Assembly: GCA_003313425.1 (NCBI GenBank)
Contig: NHZP01000068.1
Location: 62,001 to 126,000 of the forward strand
Length of the DNA: 64,000 nucleotides
Direction of reading: 5' to 3'
Source of the DNA: Pseudopyrenochaeta lycopersici
Taxonomy: Eukaryota; Ascomycota; Dothideomycetes; Pleosporales; Pseudopyrenochaetaceae
Positions 36,001 to 45,200 of this stretch are shown here, in pieces. The notes under the pieces were generated by a model that was not told the origin of the DNA, ran no database searches, and saw nothing but the letters and a program-made list of their open reading frames with translations. A program made the position numbers and the translations under genes. How positions within the stretch are numbered: position 1 is the first letter of the stretch; each line of letters begins with the position of its first letter.

Positions 36001-36390
36001 TGAGTCTGTATTAGCTATGAAAGGTTTGGAAGCGGGGCAAAAGCTGGTTAACTCACGCCGGCGCAGGTTCCTCGAAATCATTATCAATAACTCGAGGAAC
36101 ATCGCAGTTATATCTGGGAAGCCTTGTAGTCTAGCGTCTAGTGAGGAATCCATCAACGATAAAGCCCCAGTGTGGTCTGCCCAGATAATGAAGCTATTAC
36201 GGAGTCCCATAAGGTCACATCTGCGGACAATTTGATGGTTTAATTGCGATGAATAACCGTTGGACGAATTATCCATTTCGAACGATCGTGTAGTGAGAAG
36301 TCTCCCATTACTATCGTTAGCCCTGCCAAACTCGGTCAAGCATTCATAGGCGATATCGAATATTGTAGTGTCTTGACCTTTGAAGGCCAT
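30004..36390 (-). CDS. C2H2-HET-NACHT-WD40 NLR (incompatibility-type sensor)
   Basis: Three exons (36390-35294, 35238-32133, 32070-30004) join in frame across 55- and 62-nt GT-AG introns to give 2089 aa. Residues ~1-365 are a head found in fungal C2H2 proteins (ADHTGALSLMDSSLDARLQG), ending in CPYCLKGLL. Residues ~370-500 hold Cys/His finger segments (YVCLFPEC, HVCPFCENIP). A HET domain spans ~675-870 (YAILSHTWEAV, FWIDTCCINK, RGWTLQELLAP, DKAYSLLGIF). NACHT has P-loop GDPGKGKT (~952) and Walker B YLIVDALDEC (~1055). Twelve 42-residue WD40 repeats cover ~1473-1977, plus a degenerate tail. Known relatives (HET-E/HET-D, HNWD) sense a non-self ligand through the WD repeats and trigger cell death through HET. 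It is divergent from the protease gene. The start is the first ATG of the open frame, and a short upstream exon cannot be excluded. Confidence 0.9.
30346..31857 (-). repeat. twelve near-identical 126-bp WD40 units
   Basis: Each unit encodes 42 residues built on GHxxxxxSVAFSHDSxxLASASxDxTVKIWDASSGAC. Units 5-6 are nearly identical to units 9-10, showing a recent block duplication. Differences concentrate at a few positions after GH, after HDS and around the S-x-D-x-T turn. Confidence 0.9.
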
Positions 36391-37056
36391 AACTCAAGCT
36401 TATTGGACCACAAGGAAGAAATAGTGCAGATTTCACCGCAGGTTCTAAATTATTGAAATGGCCGAGGGAGATCCACGAAGGTTAAGATCAATCTTTCAAA
36501 GGCTGGGCTCAGTTTCCGAACACGATAAGTTCGATGCGGTGGTCCAGGTTGTATGAGGTGTCGAGATGTAGGGCACTTTCGGCATGAGGTTACAGTGGTG
36601 CCTCAGAGAGATTCAGAGTTGGGGTCAGGCTGAAAGGTGATTCGGAGGGCGATTAGAAGCAGCCCAGGACCGAATCTCTATTAAGGAAGTGGTCGTTAGC
36701 AATGTAAAGAGAAAATAGCTGTCAATCGAGTCGACTTACGATTATCTCTAAATCAATACTACGTCACTTGCTTCATAGTCAGTTCCGGATTTAGTGAAAC
36801 CTGTGCGTGATTTAGAACGTTGCCATCTGCCAAGCAAAACTTGCGATACAATTGCGGGGTTGCGGATCCTGTAGTGGCCGGAAAGTATTGTTCCCCCACT
36901 TTCTGCATACAACAGTTCTGCTTCTGACTTTGAACCAACATTTCATTGCCAGCCTGTCTCACCCACTACGTTGTCAATAGGCGCGCTTCTCACTCTAAGT
37001 TTAGCGCTCAAGACTAAGATTCCAAGGCGCAATCTTGGGTCACGATTCCCTGATTA
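36391..37056. promoter_or_regulatory. shared divergent promoter region of NLR-1 and the S8 protease
   Basis: A 666-bp gap between two head-to-head start codons, with no supported ORF. It must hold both 5' untranslated regions and promoters unless unseen 5' exons exist. No clear TATA box was identified. A shared region allows co-regulation, which is inference only. Confidence 0.55.
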
Positions 37057-39926
37057 ATGCACCCTCCATTGACCACCTCAGGCATAAAAGCGACACCAAT
37101 GCCCGACTTTATAGAAGCAAGAGCTCAATGGAAAATATTGCGAATACTACATCCTCTATTTTCAGAGAGTCTTCCGACGACTCATTACCCGGGACAATCA
37201 TTGATCTACGGAGAAGCGCTCGTCCGACTGAACAACGAGATCACAAGACTTCGAAGCGAGATTAGATTGAACATCATAAGGCTTGACCAACATCGAGATG
37301 ATTTAGAACAGCTCCGTAGTGGACATGGAATTGAAGAACTTATACAAAGCGCCAGCATCTTATTAAATGCATTCGAAACCTTGATTGACGATGAAATTCT
37401 CTGCGAAGGTGGAGTCGACCTCAGCATGACTGAGAAACTGCCACCTGTAGCTCATCTCCACTTTTTACATGATTTTTGTTGCTGACTTTTAAACAGGTTG
37501 CTGGGGCGATCTACTGGACATCTCTGTGTAAAGTGCGAGCCTTGGAAAACTTGCTTTATCAATATAAAATGGAATCGCAACTCGAAACGATAGGTCCATC
37601 CGTCTTGTCGCAACTATCTGGTTTCATTCGCTTTCCAGAGAACGAAGAGTCTATTGCAGTCAATCGCAAGGCCGTTGAGCAATTTGGAGATACCGTCATG
37701 AAGGTCTTCGGACATAGAAATAGCGAACGGGATATCCAGCTTCGCATCCAACACTTCAGCAAATCTGATGTTGCCATTCTCCAAAATGCGTTCGCCTTCT
37801 CCTCATCCTACAAAGTCTTGTTCAACCTCATCAATGGTTCGACAGGCGGTGGCCATCAAGCAAAAGTCTACTTGTGCGACTTGCGAAGCGATCAGCTCAA
37901 AGTGGCGATGGACATTTGCCAAGTGCACGGGTGGACTTCTGCCAGCTTTAAAAGGTCTAATAACCCTTCACTATAGCATTTCAATAGCCACTGATTGTAA
38001 ATTTGCAGATCGATGTCTGAGCAACCAACCACACAGTTCCTTCTTGATCAAGCTTGCGTTTGGGCTGTAGATCCAGTATGTCAGTCTCAGGTACGATCCA
38101 TTGCTTTCAACAACATCGCTATGTGGGACGAAGGTAATTCTCCTGATTTCAATATGGAATTCTTGGCCCATGTCAATGGATATAATCTCAATGATCTCCT
38201 CGGGCGTGCAACATCGGCTCCTATCTTAGGGTACTTCACCCCTCAGCATCGCAAGTTGCTTGGATATCTTTTGGCTTTTACGCTATTGCAACTCTATGAC
38301 AGCCCTTGGATCAGTACATGCTTGCGCCATGATACAGTCTTTCTTCATCCCGTATCTGGCCATGTCAACCGCCTCGACCAATGGAGGCCTTGTCTGCACT
38401 GCATCTTGGACACGAAGGTAGACGTCCCCAGCGTGAGCGATTATATGGCGGCATTTGGGACTCTTGTTATGGAACTCGAAGCGAATGAGATTGCCGAATG
38501 GACAGAAGACGACGATGATTGGGAGATGGGTACAAAGTCACATCAAGTTCGACTTAGCAGAATCTTGAAAGAATGGGAAGGGAAGTTGCGTGATGATTAC
38601 CGCTTGATTGGTGAAGCGTGTCGGGATTTTGAGAGTCTCGTTGAGACATTCGAGAATTCCAATGTCGATCCTAAATTAAAGCATTTCGCGGTTGTCTACA
38701 AGTGTATTCTTCAACCTTTATATCAAATACTCCTTAAGGACTTTGGTTCGGACCCCCAGCTATTCCAGGGTATTCCTATTCCATGGAAAAGTGGATTCAT
38801 TCCTACTAATTCGACGGACTCTACTGTCGCACGGCGGGAGTTGTTCGATGACTTTGAGACGATAGAGTCGGACCAAAGGTAAATCCAAAACATCTATCAC
38901 TATTAAATATACCCTCTAACGCCAATGCTTCAGAGTAGTGTATGCGAAGCGCTTTATGCAGGAATTAGACCCGTTTCTTTCATCCATCATATACTCGAGA
39001 AACCCCCACAGTCCATCGTCGCAAGAGAGGGAAAGAATCAGAATCGCAGTTCTCGATTCCGGGGTAGATGAGGATGATAGTGTCATTCGTGGGGCAATTA
39101 AAACGAAAAGAATTGTCGCCAGAAAGAGCTGGGTTGGAAACGATGAGGATCATCATGATACATATGGCCATGGGACTCACATAGTGCGTCTCCTTCGCAG
39201 AACCGCTCCGACAGCAGATATATACGTCGCAAAGATATGTAACGGCAAGTTTATAAACGATGAGTTTGTGCCTGGCATTGTGGAAGTAGGTTGTTCAATC
39301 TTACTTTAATTATGTACGACGCTACTCACGCTGGTCAACAGGCGATAGATTGGGCAGTCAATAAGTGTAATGCTCATATTTTATCACTCTCATTTGGGTT
39401 CCATGACGCTCACCCTGAGTTTGATGATGCGATAGGACGCGCTAAACAAAGTGGAAAACTTATTTTCGCTGCAGCATCAAACGGAGGTGGTCTAAAGCCG
39501 AGGACACGACCAGCAAACCACCCAGACGTAATCTGTATCCATGCTTGTGATGGCCTCGGCAACAAAGGCGATATGAACCCAACCCCTCAAAACAAGGAAT
39601 ACAATCTTGCCACTCTAGGCGTTGGTGTCCCTTCACAATGGCACAAAGATGGAAAGAGAGAACATGTGTGGAAATCAGGAACTTCTTTTGCGACTCCCAT
39701 AGCAGCCGGTTTTGCGGCTAATATTTTGGAGTTTGCCGAAGTCCATTGCACTCTTAATGCTCGCCAACGAGCCATCCTTCAAGAGCGGCGAGGAATGGTG
39801 GCTCTGTTTGGCAGGATGTCAATACCAAGGGACGGGTATGACTTCGTGCATCCTAACCGGCTGTGGGATGGCAGGGCAGACGAACTAGTGGGGGAGGAAA
39901 TTAAACAGATAATTCAGAGATTATAA
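37057..39926 (+). CDS. subtilisin-like serine protease (S8) with DUF7580-type N-terminus; putative gasdermin activator
   Basis: Five exons (37057-37446, 37497-37954, 38009-38878, 38934-39285, 39342-39926) with 50-56 nt GT-AG introns join to 884 aa. The N-terminal ~570 residues are helical and match the DUF7580 type found in front of fungal effector domains (LGYLLAFTLLQLYDSPWIS). The C-terminal ~290 residues are a complete subtilisin domain: Asp614 (AVLDSGVDEDD), His652 (YGHGTHIVRLL), oxyanion Asn737 (AAASNGGG) and Ser805 (SGTSFATP). There is no signal peptide or propeptide, so it is probably cytosolic. It faces NLR-1 head-to-head and its stop is 121 bp from that of the gasdermin-like gene. 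In Podospora, HET-Q2, a protease of this class, cleaves the gasdermin HET-Q1. Function here is inferred from domain and position. The exact start is uncertain. Confidence 0.88.
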
Positions 39927-40047
39927 CGTTGTAATGTTCGCCGCAGTGTAAATAATAACAGACTAATAAGGGGTGACGAACTTTGGGTTACAGAAAAAAG
40001 TGGTCATAGATCAACATCTATCTCAGAGTTCGATACTCTCCATCAAC

Positions 40048-40941
40048 TCAAGCATGTCGCTGCACAGTACCTTGTGGGATTATCCAGGTAGCAGTTATGC
40101 CATCGTCTTCAACTGCAAGCATGCGCTCCATTCCGTATATATCCTCATCATCCAAGCAGGCAATCAAATATTTGTCTTCATCGTCATCGTTTTGCATGTC
40201 GTCATTGTCCACAAGCATCGCACCTCGAGAAACAAGTGTACTCTTAAGAGACCGCTCTTTCCAGAAAGGAAATGTGCTGTGGTATAGCTTGATTACTTGA
40301 ACACCAAGCACAAAATCCGCTGGTTTGGTATGCATCGTTGACAAGGCTGAAACGCGTTCGATCGCGACATTCGCTCCAACATTAACATCTATCATGCCAC
40401 CAGGAACAGTTGCGCCAATCTTTGCATTAGCATCGAATTCACGCCCTCGGGTAATCTCTATCGTGGCTGCCCGGACAACCTTCAATCCGGTAATGAGGTA
40501 AACAGGTTCGGTGTAATTGGTTCCTTCGAGATAGTCCTTGACGTTGAGCAATTCGATGCAGGCAGAAAGGTACTTCCGGGTTGGAAAGAAGTTGATAGTC
40601 TCGAGTTTTTGGATATGGTAGATGTCATCGTCCGATTTCTTGCCCTTGAGACTTGCGTCGCCTCCAACGCTCCTGTCTAGTACTTTCGCCAGTATCCCGA
40701 TCTCGCCGCCGAGCGACTTGCTCACCGTCGCAGTAATGTCTTCCTTGACATCCAGATACTCTTTCGTGATAGGGACCCGGTCGTCATCCTCATTGAGTGG
40801 CCAGAATCTTTCGAGGTCCTGCACAACCGTCCCGAGCGCATATGGGCCGTCGGGAGGAGGACGGGTGGTAAAATTGGGGGCCAAATGATAGGTCGGCTGC
40901 TGCTCGATAACAGCAGTGCCTGCCTTTGCGCTGAAATTCAT
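40048..40941 (-). CDS. gasdermin-like pore-forming cell-death protein
   Basis: An intronless 297-aa ORF. It resembles the fungal gasdermin family (RCD-1, HET-Q1; typically 240-290 aa) by these segments: YALGTVVQDLERFWPLN near residue 35, ITATVSKSLGGEIGILAKVL near 70, a KLETINFFPTRKYLSACIEL stretch, and PVYLITGLKVVRAATIE around 140-160 with alternating hydrophobic strands. The last ~60 residues are strongly acidic (DDEDKY, VEDDG) and probably form the short inhibitory tail removed by proteolysis in this family. Known members insert in the plasma membrane after cleavage and lyse the cell. The neighbouring S8 protease is the expected activator. Identification is from memory of family patterns and needs a profile or structure comparison. 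Confidence 0.75.
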   Translation of the reverse strand: MNFSAKAGTAVIEQQPTYHLAPNFTTRPPPDGPYALGTVVQDLERFWPLNEDDDRVPITKEYLDVKEDITATVSKSLGGEIGILAKVLDRSVGGDASLKGKKSDDDIYHIQKLETINFFPTRKYLSACIELLNVKDYLEGTNYTEPVYLITGLKVVRAATIEITRGREFDANAKIGATVPGGMIDVNVGANVAIERVSALSTMHTKPADFVLGVQVIKLYHSTFPFWKERSLKSTLVSRGAMLVDNDDMQNDDDEDKYLIACLDDEDIYGMERMLAVEDDGITATWIIPQGTVQRHA

Positions 40942-41477
40942 TGCGCAAGATCACTTCAGAATGCGCGCCAAAGGAAGGGAAAGTGTCTTTAGGCCAAGCT
41001 GCTGGGCAGTGCAAACTTTATGCATCAACTTAGTAATAGAGATCTCTTGCATAACTAGTGCTCCCAATGCCCCGGAAAAACTGAGGGATGCATCAAGCTC
41101 GCACGACGGTCACGTCATACAATCATTTCAACATTCTCCAATATCCATGCCTCATTTCCTCATACATCTTCACTGCTCGTCTAGCAACAGGCAATGCGAT
41201 ATCTTGATTCAGTGGGGATCGAGTCTGAAGCTCTGCTTGGCATATGTGGCACAGCACAAAATATGGCGCGGCTAGGCTGATACGTAGAGCCAGAGTTCAG
41301 CGGATGGCGACTGGAACGAACACCTTCCTGAGGCTACCATAGGGGTTTCAAAAGTATCCGGTTTTCGCGCCAAGTGCGGGGCCGCCAAGCCCCTGACCCA
41401 CCTTCAACTCCATGCACCAATGAATGTTCACTGCCTTGTTACTTGCCCGAATCTTAAACAATTTTGTTCAAATTAAA
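40942..41477. other. upstream region of the gasdermin-like gene
   Basis: No supported ORF. It holds the presumed promoter and 5' untranslated region. The boundary with transposase fragments begins around 41,345-41,478, where composition becomes GC-rich. Confidence 0.45.
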
Positions 41478-41600
41478 ATGCCAAAGATTCAAGAGGTTCC
41501 TCTTGCAAAGCGTGCCCTTATTGTAGAATACCGCCTACAGTTTGGGCTGAAGTTCCATGAGATTGCCAACAAATTAGACATCCCAAAGAATACTGTACAG
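41478..41600 (+). pseudogene. transposase N-terminal fragment (HTH)
   Basis: From ATG 41,478: MPKIQEVPLAKRALIVEYR then LKFHEIANKLDIPKNTVQ, a helix-turn-helix start typical of fungal Tc1-like transposases. Similarity stops abruptly at ~41,600 where an inverted second fragment begins. Confidence 0.55.
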
Positions 41601-41808
41601 GGGCGCTCGCCTGCCTCACTTCTGTGATGCCTTCTATCAACACTGCCTGGTGATATCATAGCCCAGCCTTGTCGCTTGGATACTCCATTGAAGTGGAAGA
41701 CGTCTGCTTTTGAGTGAGGGATACCGCGCGCCTCCATGTACTCAATCGGCCCCCGAACCCGGGCTCTTTTCGGCGTATCATGAGGATCACGGTTATCCCA
41801 GTCTGCCA
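41601..41808 (-). pseudogene. second, unrelated transposase N-terminal fragment
   Basis: On the minus strand from ATG 41,808: MADWDNRDPHDTPKRAR, then GPIEYMEARGIPHSKADVF and SVDRRHHRSEAGERP, the opening of another fungal Tc1-type transposase subfamily. It ends where the plus-strand fragment ends, so two different transposase starts point at each other. Confidence 0.55.
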
Positions 41809-42208
41809 TAAGAAAAATAAGCCAAAAAAATAAATATAGCGTTGGTGGCGCGGCTGCAAAGTTGAGTTGCAGAGCGCTCAGTTTCGTGTTTTGGTGGGGC
41901 ACGGACTCGCGGTGCGGGCTTTTTTGTCACCCGCGTGCCACGGTACGGTGGCGGCCTGTGTGGGCAGGTCGGCCGTAGGGCTGCTGAGACCCTGAGGTAG
42001 GGTATAGTTCTGGCGCTCCATGGAGCTCCACACCAATCAATCCAACCCAGTCCAGACCTTTAAAACCACCGATCCAATCCAGCCAAATCTACTCCAACCA
42101 AATCCACTCCAGACACCCTCCAATCCCACAAGATCACTGGGTCTGGCCAATTCCCCCTCTGGAGACAGGGGTGCGTATCTCACGAACATGAAGCAAGACC
42201 GATCACTC
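41809..42208. other. intergenic, 3' flank of NLR-2
   Basis: GC-rich at first (41,900-42,000), then a polypyrimidine/AC-rich stretch (CCAATCCAGCC, CCAAATCC) around 42,030-42,120. No gene seen. Confidence 0.45.
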
Positions 42209-45200
42209 TTATAGCTGGTACCTGAACCCAGATGGACCGAAATTAACAGAGAAATAGACTCCTAGAGAGCCTATACCAACAACAGCAAACAACCGCCCTT
42301 TGGGCATACCGACTTGAGTCCCTTAACCCAAGAAGTTAGAATGAATCATCAAATAGCGTCGATAATACGAACTTACCAAAATATTCACCATTCTTCGTAA
42401 AAAAAAGTTCATTTTTATTACTGTCCGCTCCACATCCAATCACATCATCTGTCCCATAAGTTTCGCTAAATGGTATTCCCTCCCCATACTCTAGGAATAA
42501 CTTGCCATCATCACCGTGGTATCCCCATGATCCTTTTCCCCACCCGGGCATTCCCACACACGACGAGTCCTCATTGCAGACTCCAATTCCTATAGTACTA
42601 TTTGATCATGAAGATTAGCAGGTCTTACTGCATGCGAGCCTGGAGAGGATATAATACCTGGCAACTGGCGCCTTGTGAACAGTGATCTCAAAGTACGCTG
42701 TGTGCTGATTGAACTGAAATGGATGGTCTCCTCGAACCTGTACACCTGATCTTAACTCGTTCAAATCGAGTCCTTCTAGATTAGAGTAAGAGTCAGAGGT
42801 ATGACCTAGAAAGGGTTATACAGACCGGAATTAACATTTTTCCCATCGGTGGAAATGTTGATGGTAGTCTGCTTTGCAGCGCGGATAAGCTTGGTGGGCG
42901 GTAGAGACTGATCACCATTCCGTTCTGGGCGATACAGACTGCTGCTAAACTGGTAATATGATTCCGGATAGCCGCTCTTAGAAGCGACCATTGCAGCAGT
43001 CCATCCATGCCTATCAATTATTGTCGTATTAGCATCACGATTAATAAGAATGCGTACGATATTTATATAGCACATAATTAAAGCCGCGTGGAGTGCGGTG
43101 CCGTACTCTCCACCCTGCGCGTTGGCGTCGGCGCCATTCTCGAGCAACAGGTTCACAATCGCCTCGTTGCCTTCATATGAAGCCGCGTGGAGTGCGGTGC
43201 CGTACTCTCCACCCTGCGCGTTGGCGTCGGCGCCATTCTCGAGCAATAGCTTCACAATCGCCTCGTTGCCTTCACATGAAGCCGCCTGGAGTGCGTTTCC
43301 ATAAAATCCACCTTGCGCGTTGGCATCGGCGCCATTCTCGAGCAACAGCTTCACAATCACCTCGTTGCCTTTATATAAAGCCGCGTAGAGTGCGTTGCCG
43401 TGGCGTCCACCCTGCGCGTTGGCGTCGGCGCCCTTCTCGAGCAATAGCTTCACAATCGCCTCGTTGCTTTCACATGAAGCCGCCTGGAGTGCGTTGCCAT
43501 AGAATCCACCCTGCGCGTTGGCGTCGGCGCCATTCTCGAGCAACAGTTTCGCAATCGCCTCGTTGCCTTCACATGAAGCCTCGTAGAGTGCGGTGCCGTA
43601 GTATCCACCCTGCGCGTTGGCGTTGGCGCCATTCTCGAGCAATAGCTTCACAATCGCCTCGTTGCCTTTATATAAAGCCGCGTAGAGTGCGTTGCTGTGG
43701 CGTCCACCCTGCGCGTTGGCGTCGGCGCCATTCTCGAGCAATAGCTTCACAATCGCCTCGTTGCCTTCACATGAAGCCGCCTGGAGTGCGTTTCCATAAA
43801 ATCCACCTTGCGCGTTGGCATCGGCGCCATTCTCGAGCAACAGCTTCACAATCACCTCGTTGCCTTTATATAAAGCCGCGTAGAGTGCGTTGCCGTAGTA
43901 TCCACCCTGCGCGTTGGCGTCGGCACCATTTGCGAGCAAAAACTTCGCAAACGCCTCGCTGCCTTCACATGAAGCCGCCTGGAGTGCGTTTCCATAAAAT
44001 CCACCTTGCGCGTTGGCATCGGCGCCATTCTCGAGCAACAGTTTCGCAATCGCCTCGTTGTCTTTATATGAAACCACGTAGAGTGCGGTGCCGTACTCTC
44101 CACCCTGTGCGTTGGCGTTGGCGCCATTCTCGAGCAACAGCTTCGCAATCGCTTCGTTGCCTTTATATGAAGCCGCCTGAAGTGCAGTGCCGTACTCTCC
44201 ACCCTGCGCGTTGGCGTTGGCGCCATTCTCGAGCAACAGCTTCACAATCGCCTCGCTGCCTTCATATGAAGCCGCCTGGAGTGTGGTGCCGTAGTATCCA
44301 CCCTCCGCGTTGGCGTCGGCGCCATTCTCGAGCAATAGCTTCACAATCGCCTCGTTGCCTTCACATGAAGCCGCCTGAAGTGCGGTGCCATAGACTCCAC
44401 CCTCCGCGTTGGCGTTGGCGTCCTTCTCAAGCAACAACTTCACAATCGCCTCGTTGCCTTTATATGAAGCCGCTTGGAGTGCGGTGCCGTAGCGTCCACC
44501 CTGAGCGTTGATGTTGGTACCTTGATCCGTAAGGCTCCTTGCCGTATGTAGTAAGCCCCCAAGCGCGGCGTAATACAGAGCTGAAGCTGGCTTCTCTCTA
44601 CGTTCATATGGTCGCTTTATCCATGGCATGTCTGGTCTATGGAGACTATAGCAAATCTTGTATGAGCTCTCTCGGTAACAGAACAGTTGCTCAATGAGTT
44701 CCAGCGTTCTGTTGTCCTTATCCTTGGCCTCTGCAGCGTTCGTCATCCAGTATTGTGCTGAATACTGCGCAAAAGGAAAGCGCTGTACGACATCGTCGGC
44801 TGCAAGTTCCTCGTTGAAGTGCAGAATATATGCTAGGCATGCCCGCGCAATTGCTGCTCTAGCAGTAGGCTCTTCGAAATTTGGCGCGACGTTGCTATCT
44901 AGCTGACTTGACGTCAAATACTCTTTGACGGAGAAATGTGCTAACTGAACCCCTACATAGCTGTGATCTTTCTTGTCCAAATGTTCTGGTATCGAAACAA
45001 CAATGACTAGACTCGAGCAGTAACGCGTGATTTCTCGAGGGTCAGGCATCCTGTACTTTGGACAAAAGAACAGGTCTCCATCTGTGTCTACGGCTATTGC
45101 GTCAACAATCTCCTCAACCTTTAAGGGGCGCTCAGAAAACGCCACAAGCTGAAGAATGAGAGTAGCATTTTTCTTGTGCTCGGGAGGAATAGCATGCAAG

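Noticed and set aside
36759..36962. 67-codon ORF in the NLR-1/protease gap
   Set aside because: Short, motif-free and within a probable promoter. Overlapping alternatives exist on the other strand.
43093..44511. 472-codon plus-strand ORF, Arg/His/Ser-rich
   Set aside because: Exact antisense shadow of the 99-bp ankyrin units. Its 33-residue periodicity follows from the repeat, and the minus strand carries the real domain.
43093..44511. CRISPR-like regular repeats
   Set aside because: Units are contiguous coding repeats without unique spacers, in a eukaryotic gene. The 14-19 kb periodic motif also lacks the CRISPR repeat/spacer form.
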